Assembly (NCBI RefSeq): GCF_016807805.1 | Contig: NZ_CP063362.1 | Coordinates: 1,240,001 to 1,304,000, forward strand | Reading direction: 5' to 3' | Length of the DNA stretch: 64,000 nt | Origin: Xanthobacter dioxanivorans | GTDB lineage: Bacteria; Pseudomonadota; Alphaproteobacteria; Rhizobiales; Xanthobacteraceae | Shown: in pieces, positions 57,622-64,000 of the stretch | Layout of the letters: every line of letters begins with the position of its first letter | Numbering within the stretch: position 1 is the stretch's first letter | Translations under genes and position numbers: made by a program | Notes under the pieces: model-generated | Told to the model about the DNA's origin: nothing | What the model saw: only the letters and a program-made list of their open reading frames with translations | Database searches by the model: none

Positions 57622-58695
57622 TCACTCGGCCGCCGACTTCGGAACCTCGGCCTCGCGGGGGGCGACCGGCGCGGCCGCATCCCGCGCGAGCGTCGCCCCC
57701 GGCAACGGGGTGGCGGCTTTGCCGCTGCCGATGCGCAGGCTCAGCTCGCGCGCCCCGAGGAGGCTCAGCGAAAGGGCGAACGGCACGATATAGTAGAAGA
57801 GGCGGAACAACAGCAGCGCGCCCACCAGCTCGCTTTTATCGAACTGGGGCAGGGCGACGAGGAGGGCCGCGTCGAACACGCCGAGCCCGCCGGGCGCGTG
57901 ACTGGCGAAGCCGAGCAGCGTCGCCGTCACGAAGATCACCGCCAGCGAGACCGGATCGATGTAGGGCGTGCCCGGCATCAGCATGTACATGGCCGCCGCG
58001 CACAAGGTGAGGTCGAGGATGCCGATGCCCACCTGCACCAGAGTGGTGCGCCCGCGCGGCAGCGTCACATACCAGGTCGAGCGGCCGATGGTGCGCGGCG
58101 CGTAGGAGACCCAGGCAATGTAGGCAAAAAGGCCCGCCAGCGCACCGATGCCGATGAGCCGGTTGATGGCCGGCGGCAGGTGATCCACCGCCGTGGCCGC
58201 CTCCGGGTGCAGAGTGATGCCGAGACCGAGCACGGCGATGTTGCCCAGCCAGAAGGTGAGGCCCGCCACGAAGCAGATCTTGGCCACGTCGATGGCGCCG
58301 AGCCCCCAGGCCGAATAGATGCGGTAGCGCACCGAGCCACCGGTGAAGACGGTGAACCCCACGTTGTGGCCGATGGAATAGGAGCAGAATCCCGAGAGCG
58401 CCGCGACGCGGTAGGGCACATGGTCCTTGCCGATGGTGCGCAGGGCGAACCAGTCATAGAAGGTGAGCGTGAGGTAGGCGCCGGCCACGAGGAAGAAGGC
58501 GATCACCACGTCGCGCGGATTCTTCGCCGCGAGGGCATCCATCACGTCCGCGAGCTTCAAATTGTGAAGCATCCGGTAGAGGACGACCGCTGCGAACGCG
58601 ATCACGATGAGGCTCAGGACGAAGCCGAGCCCGTGGAGGCCGACGCGATCCCGCAGGAAAGCCCAAATTCTGGAAAGCACCGCCCGCACACTCAT
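57622..58695 (-). CDS. UPF0104/LPG-synthase-TM-like membrane protein
   Basis: This 357-aa protein has about eight spans. The region YSIGHNVGFTVFTGGSVRYR and LLGFASHAPGGLGVFDAALL are typical for the flippase-like LPG_synthase_TM family (MprF N-terminal type without the synthase domain). It may move lipids or polyprenyl-linked substrates. It lies 118 bp before the acyl-CoA dehydrogenase gene region, on the same strand but probably a separate unit. Confidence 0.88.
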   Translation of the reverse strand: MSVRAVLSRIWAFLRDRVGLHGLGFVLSLIVIAFAAVVLYRMLHNLKLADVMDALAAKNPRDVVIAFFLVAGAYLTLTFYDWFALRTIGKDHVPYRVAALSGFCSYSIGHNVGFTVFTGGSVRYRIYSAWGLGAIDVAKICFVAGLTFWLGNIAVLGLGITLHPEAATAVDHLPPAINRLIGIGALAGLFAYIAWVSYAPRTIGRSTWYVTLPRGRTTLVQVGIGILDLTLCAAAMYMLMPGTPYIDPVSLAVIFVTATLLGFASHAPGGLGVFDAALLVALPQFDKSELVGALLLFRLFYYIVPFALSLSLLGARELSLRIGSGKAATPLPGATLARDAAAPVAPREAEVPKSAAE

Positions 58696-58832
58696 TGCGT
58701 CACCGACCCCCCGCCCGCAACGTCAGCTGCCGCTCACATCTGCACGCTTTCGTGCGAGATTGAAGCGGCATTTTGTGGTCTTCGCTCGGAACGCTGCTCG
58801 CGCGGGCTTGCGCGAGGCGCCTCCGGTGGCCC

Positions 58833-60719
58833 TCAGAGCTTCACCGGATAGCCAATCTCCACCGTCCGCGCCCGCGGCAGCCCGAACCGGTCCACCGAAC
58901 GCTCCGCGTTGCGGGCAAGGAAGGCGAAGACGTGGGCCACCACGTCCCTCACCTTCGTCACCTCGTCGGGCGGAATGATCCGCTCGTGGCCAATCACGTA
59001 GATGGCCGCGTCCGGATCGATCCCGCGGGCGCTGAGCGCCGGGCCGAGCACGGAGGGAACATCGATCTGCTGCATGTAGCCGAACCGCAGATCCACCCGC
59101 ACGAACCCGTCGTTGAGGGTCGTCACCTTCACCCGGTCCTCCACCGACACCCGGGGGCGCGCGGCGATCCACACCGAAACGATGACCGCCATCTCGAACC
59201 GGACCTTGAGGAGGTCCGCCATTCGCGACAGCGCGACAGGGGTCATCGCACCCGCACGAGACAGAAAGATGGCGGTGCGCGGGCTTTCGACGTCGTTCGT
59301 GCGATCCTTGCGGGCGACGAAATTGTCCAGCGGCTCGGTGAAGCGCACCTGCTGGGCGACGACGCCCTCCAATCCCCGCCGCCAGCTCACCATCACGAAG
59401 ATGACCGCCCCGGCGATGCTCAGGGGCAGCCAGCCCCCGTCATGGATCTTGGTCATGTTGGCCGAGGCGAAGGCGAAGTCGATGGCGAGGAGCCCCGTCG
59501 CCATCAGCCACACCGCCGGCGCCGGCCAGCCCCAGGCCCGGTGCACCTGGGCGATGAACAGGATGGAGGTGGTGACCATGGCGAAGGCCACCGCGATGCC
59601 GTAGGCCGAGGCGAGCCGGTCGGAGGCCTCGAAGCCCAGCACCACGGCGATGCAGGCGATCATCAGCAGCCAGTTGAGCCGGCCCACATAGATGTGCTGC
59701 TCGTTGTGCTCGCTGGTATAGCGGATGCGCATGGGCGGCAGGTAGCCGAGCTCAATGGCCTGCTTGGCCAGCGAGAACACGCCGGTGATGATGGATTGGG
59801 AGGCGATCACCGTCGCCGCCGTGGCCAGGAACAGCAGCGGCACGTCGAAGACGTCCGGGCACAGGTCGTAGAACGGGTTGCGCACCGCGTTCGGATCCAC
59901 CAGCAGGATCGCGCCCTGGCCGAAATAATTGAGCAGCAGCGCCGGCATGGCCACGAACATCCAGGCGCGCGCGATCACCGGGCGGCCGAAATGGCCGAGG
60001 TCGGCGTAAAGCGCCTCACCGCCGGTCACCGCCAGGAAGCAGGCGCCGAGGATGACGCCGGCAAGACCCGGGTGCTGCACCATGAGCAGGATGCCGTAGC
60101 GCGGGTCGAGCCCGGCCAGCACCTGCGGCGCCTGCAGGATGCCGTAGACGCCCAGGGCCGCGAGCGAGCCGAACCAGATGAGCATCACCGGCCCGTAGAA
60201 GGCGGCGATGCGTTCCGTGCCGAGCCGCTGCGACAGGAAGATGGCGAGCAGGACCAGGACGGTCAGCGCCACCACCCAGTGCTCCAGCTCCGGCGCGATG
60301 ACCTGAAGTCCCTCGATGGCGGAGAGCACGGACATGGCCGGGGTGAGCACGCCGTCGCCGATGAGCATGGCCGCGCCGAGCAGGCCGGCGGCCAGCAGAT
60401 ACCAGCGCAGACCCAGTGCGCTGCGGTGGAGGTCGAGCAGGGTCACGAGGGCGAGGATGCCGCCTTCCCCGTCATTGTCCGCCCGCAGGACCAGCATCAC
60501 GTATTTCACCGTAACCGAGAGGATGATGCTCCAGGTGATGAGGGACAGGAGGCCGAGCACGTCGGCACCCAGGAAATTGGTGCCGCCCACCGCCAGCACA
60601 CCCTGCTTCAGGGCGTAGAGGGGGCTGGTGCCGATGTCGCCGAAGACCACGCCGAGGGCGCCGATCTCGGCGGCGAACGGCAGGAGGCGCGAGCGATCGC
60701 GGGAAAAGCTCATGGACAT
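58833..60719 (-). CDS. kup: Kup potassium uptake protein
   Basis: This 628-aa protein has 12 spans with the hallmark LGVVFGDIGTSPLYALKQGV near the N-terminus. Other Kup blocks include DNDGEGGILALVTLL, GDGVLTPAMSVLSAIEGLQV and the C-terminal cytosolic domain. A K+/H+ symporter of the inner membrane. Of normal length. Confidence 0.95.
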   Translation of the reverse strand: MSMSFSRDRSRLLPFAAEIGALGVVFGDIGTSPLYALKQGVLAVGGTNFLGADVLGLLSLITWSIILSVTVKYVMLVLRADNDGEGGILALVTLLDLHRSALGLRWYLLAAGLLGAAMLIGDGVLTPAMSVLSAIEGLQVIAPELEHWVVALTVLVLLAIFLSQRLGTERIAAFYGPVMLIWFGSLAALGVYGILQAPQVLAGLDPRYGILLMVQHPGLAGVILGACFLAVTGGEALYADLGHFGRPVIARAWMFVAMPALLLNYFGQGAILLVDPNAVRNPFYDLCPDVFDVPLLFLATAATVIASQSIITGVFSLAKQAIELGYLPPMRIRYTSEHNEQHIYVGRLNWLLMIACIAVVLGFEASDRLASAYGIAVAFAMVTTSILFIAQVHRAWGWPAPAVWLMATGLLAIDFAFASANMTKIHDGGWLPLSIAGAVIFVMVSWRRGLEGVVAQQVRFTEPLDNFVARKDRTNDVESPRTAIFLSRAGAMTPVALSRMADLLKVRFEMAVIVSVWIAARPRVSVEDRVKVTTLNDGFVRVDLRFGYMQQIDVPSVLGPALSARGIDPDAAIYVIGHERIIPPDEVTKVRDVVAHVFAFLARNAERSVDRFGLPRARTVEIGYPVKL

Positions 60720-61092
60720 AGAGGGCGATGGCCGCTCAGCACCGGGACGCCGGCGCGGGTGAAGATGAGCACGAAGCGCCCTGGCGCCGAGGCAGTCCCG
60801 CCCCCGCGCCGCGCAGTGTCACGCCTCGCGTCCGTCGCACGAAACCGTTCAAGGCAAGCCCCCGCGCGTTTCCCCCCGGCGGGATACGGGCAGACCCCGG
60901 CCCGAGGATGGGCCCCGCGACTGTCGCGCTGGGCCGCATCCGGAACCGCCCGGCTCCGCCCGCCCGAAGCGGGTGCGTTCAACACCTAGCTCCGATCGCG
61001 GGGGAACACAATGCGCTGCGGTAAAGCCCTTGGAAGCGGGGAATCCGCCCCGGAACTCCGGGAACGAGGGTGCACGCACCGGCATGAACGCA
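60720..61092. other. Intergenic region between kup and ahcY terminator
   Basis: These 373 bp contain the kup upstream region (minus strand). They are very GC-rich without a convincing coding pattern; short frames on both strands lack ribosome sites and conserved content. Confidence 0.5.
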
Positions 61093-61118
61093 GAACGCCG
61101 GCCCGAAGGCCGGCGTTC
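61093..61118 (-). terminator. Hairpin downstream of ahcY
   Basis: GAACGCCGGC (61093-61102) pairs perfectly with GCCGGCGTTC (61109-61118) around a 6-nt loop, 45 bp after the ahcY stop. A strong T run is missing, so termination may be partial or Rho-aided. Confidence 0.6.
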
Positions 61119-61163
61119 CGGAGCATGAGCGGCGCCGTGGCCGCCGGCCACGGCCGGGAGCCG

Positions 61164-62561
61164 TCAGTAGCGGTAGTGCTCGGGCTTGAAGGGGCCCTGC
61201 TGCGGCACGCCGATATAGGCCGACTGCTGGTCGGTGAGCTTGGTCAGCTTCACGCCGATCTTGTCGAGATGGAGCGAAGCCACCTTCTCGTCGAGGTGCT
61301 TCGGCAGCGTGTAGACCTGCTTGTCGTACTGGCCGGGCTTGGTGAACAGCTCGATCTGCGCCAGCGTCTGGTTGGTGAAGGAGGCGCTCATCACGAAGCT
61401 CGGGTGGCCGGTGGCATTGCCGAGGTTCACCAAGCGGCCTTCGGAGAGCAGGATGATGCGCTTGCCGTCGGAGAACTCCACCTCGTCCACCTGCGGCTTC
61501 ACATTGTGCCACTTGAAGTTCTTCAGCCCGGCCACCTGGATCTCGCTGTCGAAGTGGCCGATGTTGCAGACGATGGCGCGGTCCTTCATGGCCCGCATGT
61601 GCTCAACCGTGATCACGTCGAGATTGCCGGTGGCGGTCACGAAGATGTCGGCGCGGGACGCGGCGTCATCCATCGTGGTCACTTCATAGCCTTCCATGGC
61701 CGCCTGCAGGGCGCAGATGGGATCGACTTCCGACACCATCACCCGGCAGCCGGCGTTGCGCAGCGAAGCGGCGGAACCCTTGCCCACGTCGCCGAAGCCC
61801 GCGACCATGGCGACCTTGCCGGCCATCATCACGTCGGTGCCGCGGCGGATGCCGTCAACCAGGGACTCACGACAGCCGTACAGGTTGTCGAACTTCGACT
61901 TGGTGACGCTGTCGTTGACGTTGATGGCAGGCCACAGCAGCGTGCCCTTCTTGTGCATCTCATAGAGGCGATGCACGCCCGTGGTGGTTTCCTCGGTCAC
62001 GCCCTGGATGGTCTTGGCGAGGAGCGAGTACCAGCCGGGCTTGTGCTTGAGGCGGCGCTTGATGGCGGCGAAGAGGACTTCCTCCTCCTCGTTGGTGGCG
62101 CCGTCGAGGAAGGCGGTGTCACCTTCCTCGGCGCGCTTGCCGAGATGGACCAGGAGCGTGGCGTCACCGCCGTCGTCGAGGATCATGTTCGGCGTGCCGC
62201 CATCGGCCCACTCGAAGATGCGGTGGGTGTATTCCCAATACTCTTCCAGCGTCTCGCCCTTCACGGCAAATACCGGGGTACCGGCGGCGGCGATGGCGGC
62301 CGCGGCATGGTCCTGGGTCGAGTAGATGTTGCAGGAGGCCCAGCGCACGTCGGCCCCGAGCGCCTTGAGGGTCTCGATGAGCACGCCGGTCTGGATGGTC
62401 ATGTGCAGCGAGCCGGCGATGCGGGCGCCCTTGAGCGGCTGGGACGGGCCGTATTCGGCGCGGGTGGCCATGAGGCCGGGCATCTCGATCTCGGCGATGT
62501 CCAGTTCCTTGCGGCCCCAGTCGGCAAGGTTGATGTCCTTCACCACATAATCGTTGCTCAT
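61164..62561 (-). CDS. ahcY: S-adenosylhomocysteinase
   Basis: This 465-aa enzyme hydrolyses S-adenosylhomocysteine to homocysteine and adenosine in the methyl cycle. It has the substrate domain ([38 protein letters not shown]) and the NAD motif [19 protein letters not shown], ending in the conserved KPEHYRY. ATG 62561 gives the normal length. The longer frame to 62939 is a shadow. Confidence 0.97.
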   Translation of the reverse strand: MSNDYVVKDINLADWGRKELDIAEIEMPGLMATRAEYGPSQPLKGARIAGSLHMTIQTGVLIETLKALGADVRWASCNIYSTQDHAAAAIAAAGTPVFAVKGETLEEYWEYTHRIFEWADGGTPNMILDDGGDATLLVHLGKRAEEGDTAFLDGATNEEEEVLFAAIKRRLKHKPGWYSLLAKTIQGVTEETTTGVHRLYEMHKKGTLLWPAINVNDSVTKSKFDNLYGCRESLVDGIRRGTDVMMAGKVAMVAGFGDVGKGSAASLRNAGCRVMVSEVDPICALQAAMEGYEVTTMDDAASRADIFVTATGNLDVITVEHMRAMKDRAIVCNIGHFDSEIQVAGLKNFKWHNVKPQVDEVEFSDGKRIILLSEGRLVNLGNATGHPSFVMSASFTNQTLAQIELFTKPGQYDKQVYTLPKHLDEKVASLHLDKIGVKLTKLTDQQSAYIGVPQQGPFKPEHYRY

Positions 62562-62648
62562 GGATCGCTCCGCTTGGAATGAGCCGCGCCGGTGGACGCG
62601 AAATCTGCCGGCCCCTGTAGCACGAGGATCCACCTCCTCGCAATAAGG

Positions 62649-62668
62649 ATATAAAGAAATGCTTATAT
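62649..62668 (-). promoter_or_regulatory. A/T-rich inverted repeat upstream of ahcY
   Basis: ATATAA-N8-TTATAT (62649-62668) stands 88 bp upstream of the ahcY start in an otherwise GC-rich region. It may be the promoter or the operator of a methyl-cycle regulator. I see no riboswitch-like structure. Confidence 0.4.
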
Positions 62669-63079
62669 GACACCGACCATCCTTCGCCGATCCCGGCGGG
62701 GCAAGGACCGTCAAGATGCCGGAGCGGAGCGGCAAGGTAAGGTCCGCGACACGGCGCGCTTTGATTCCGACAAAAATTGTGATATACGTAACTTTACAGT
62801 CGATTGCTTCCATCTCCAGCCGCATCGCGCCTGCAATATGGTCGTGCATGTATTCGGGCGCATTCTCGGGAACACAGGGGCGGGAATTCGCGTGCCAGCC
62901 GGCTTCTACGGCGTGGCGCGAGCGGTTGATCATCGCCATCGACTGGCAGAGCGGGTTGTCGGGCGTTCCGGCCGCGACCCAAGTCCGCAGCTGAGGGTGC
63001 GTGTCGTCCCGGTGACCGGACCGGCCGGCCGGCGCACCAACAGGTTCGGCCCCCGGGCCGGATCAGGAGTGTCAAGAGC
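62669..63079. other. Intergenic region between ahcY and carD
   Basis: These 411 bp hold an A/T-rich stretch at 62766-62815 (GTGATATACGTAACTTTACA), which could contain promoters for carD. The short open frames across it lack ribosome sites and a consistent coding pattern, so I call no gene. Confidence 0.5.
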
Positions 63080-63667
63080 ATGTCGGCAAAGAAGAACACG
63101 CAAGCCCGTCTCGGTTTCAAGACGGGCGAGCACATTGTTTACCCTTCCCACGGCGTAGGCCGCATCACGGCCATCGAGGAGCAGGAAGTCGCCGGTTTCA
63201 AGCTCGAACTGTTCGTGATCTCCTTTGAAAAGGACAAGATGACGCTGCGGGTCCCCGTGCCGAAGATCGCCAGCGTCGGCATGCGCAAGCTTTCCGAGAC
63301 CAATATCGTCGAAAAGTCGCTCGAGACCCTGCAGGGCCGCGCCCGCATCAAGCGGACCATGTGGAGCCGTCGCGCGCAGGAATACGAAGCGAAGATCAAT
63401 TCCGGTGACCTCGTCTCCATCTCCGAGGTGGTGCGCGACCTCTACCGCTCCGATGCCCAGCCCGAGCAGTCCTATTCCGAGCGCCAGCTCTACGAGGCGG
63501 CTCTCGATCGCATGGCGCGCGAGCTTTCGGCGGTGCAGAACATCACCGAGACCGAGGCGGTGAAGCTCATCGAGCAGAACCTGCTCAAGGGGCCGCGCCG
63601 CGGCGCCGCCAAGGTCGCCGAAGAGGCCGACCTCGACGCCGACCTCGAGGCCGACGAGGCCGCCTGA
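63080..63667 (+). CDS. carD: CarD-family RNA polymerase-binding regulator
   Basis: This 195-aa protein has an N-terminal RNAP-interaction Tudor-like domain (FKTGEHIVYPSHGVGRITAI, LRVPVPKIASVGMRKL) and a C-terminal helical DNA-binding domain (SEVVRDLYRSDAQPEQSYSE), plus an acidic Asp/Glu tail. It stabilises promoter open complexes, as at rRNA genes. ATG 63080 is the family start. Confidence 0.95.
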   Translation: MSAKKNTQARLGFKTGEHIVYPSHGVGRITAIEEQEVAGFKLELFVISFEKDKMTLRVPVPKIASVGMRKLSETNIVEKSLETLQGRARIKRTMWSRRAQEYEAKINSGDLVSISEVVRDLYRSDAQPEQSYSERQLYEAALDRMARELSAVQNITETEAVKLIEQNLLKGPRRGAAKVAEEADLDADLEADEAA

Positions 63668-63693
63668 GCCCTCGCTTTTTCGTCCCGACGCAC

Positions 63694-63717
63694 AAGACCC
63701 GGCTCCGGCCGGGTCTT
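63694..63717 (+). terminator. Rho-independent terminator of carD
   Basis: AAGACCCGGC pairs with GCCGGGTCTT around a TCCG loop, ending in TTTT, 26 bp after the carD stop. This is a classical intrinsic terminator. Confidence 0.88.
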
Positions 63718-63817
63718 TTCGTTTGTGCCGGCAATGGCGACGCGAAGGGCCGCGCCGCCGGAACCCTTCGCCGTGCGCGAGCGTTGTTGTCAGCGGGGCT
63801 GAAGTGGAGAAGCGATC

Positions 63818-63991
63818 ATGTCCAATCGTGACCAGGACCAGCGCAATCCCCAGAACCCGAATGAGAAGAGCCAGTCCGGCCAGGGCAAGGCGCAACAGCA
63901 GGCGCAGGTGCCGGGCCAGAAAGGCGGCCAACAGCAGCAGGGAGGCCAGAAGAGCACCAATCAGCGGGACGAGCGGCGCGACCAGCGCTGA
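63818..63991 (+). CDS. Small Gln/Gly-rich disordered protein
   Basis: The 57-codon frame MSNRDQDQRNPQNPNEKSQS continues with runs of Gln and Gly and ends RDERRDQR. GGAG lies about eight bases before the ATG, after the carD terminator. Composition is hydrophilic without Cys or aromatic residues. Similar Gln-rich small proteins occur in Hyphomicrobiales; function unknown, possibly stress-related. Confidence 0.6.
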   Translation: MSNRDQDQRNPQNPNEKSQSGQGKAQQQAQVPGQKGGQQQQGGQKSTNQRDERRDQR

Positions 63992-64000
63992 AGTCCGAAG

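Noticed and set aside
62562..62700. SAM/SAH riboswitch upstream of ahcY
   Set aside because: I looked for conserved SAH or SAM-II elements and saw no matching stems; only an A/T-rich inverted repeat is present.
62667..63158. Open frames between ahcY and carD
   Set aside because: They overlap the carD start or the ahcY upstream region, lack ribosome sites and have inconsistent codon pattern.

Overview
The window is high-GC alphaproteobacterial DNA. Gene content and protein style (rhizobial-type Pho regulon, CarD, Rrf2 regulator, prophage families typical of Hyphomicrobiales) suggest a member of the Hyphomicrobiales, possibly Xanthobacteraceae. The genus is a guess from family resemblance, not from a search.

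Left flank (1-1460): the 3' part of an unrecognised gene and a HigBA-type toxin-antitoxin pair with two clear operator palindromes.

Integrated element (1461-29242): a 15-bp direct repeat bounds about 27.8 kb. The right copy is the 3' end of an intact tRNA-Ser(CGA) gene. Next to each end, inside the element, lies a 22-bp repeat made of two 12-bp units, probably integrase arm sites. The left part reads rightwards: DUF4102-type integrase, AlpA/Xis-like protein, a cascade of overlapping small genes, a Toprim protein and a P4-type primase-helicase, followed by an origin-like set of inverted iterons. Next come two virion- or ejection-like genes and a 1190-aa protein with FDDLIP repeats and a 3D-like N-terminal domain. 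I find no large terminase, portal, capsid or tail genes, so this is either a decayed prophage or a phage-satellite-like element. From 15.18 kb there is a sharp drop in GC and a cargo block: a DEDDh exonuclease and nucleotidyltransferase operon, a recombinase fragment, two membrane proteins (one PycTM-like), a secreted S1/P1 nuclease, a PsiF-repeat protein, a lipoprotein, and DUF817/DUF2809 membrane proteins. The right part (23.6-29.1 kb) has an XRE repressor with three operators, three consecutive proteins with twin-arginine-like leaders, and a catalytically degenerate S24-like protein.

Core chromosome (29.3-64 kb): a homodimeric E1-type 2-oxoacid dehydrogenase divergent from an Lrp-family regulator; DUF72; a yhiI-rbbA-yhhJ-like exporter operon; Rrf2; YciB; MtgA; a prenyl diphosphate synthase; and a flavin amine oxidase. 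Then comes the complete phosphate operon phoR-pstS-pstC-pstA-pstB-phoU-phoB with a three-repeat Pho box, followed by XthA, HicAB, a TetR regulator, an acyl-CoA dehydrogenase/phosphotransferase pair, an LPG-synthase-like membrane protein, Kup, AhcY and CarD.

Several reading frames (yhhJ twice, mtgA, the S24-like gene, perhaps 25.6 kb and the lrp start) need single-base changes, mostly in short G or C runs. This pattern suggests sequence errors at least as strongly as real pseudogenes.
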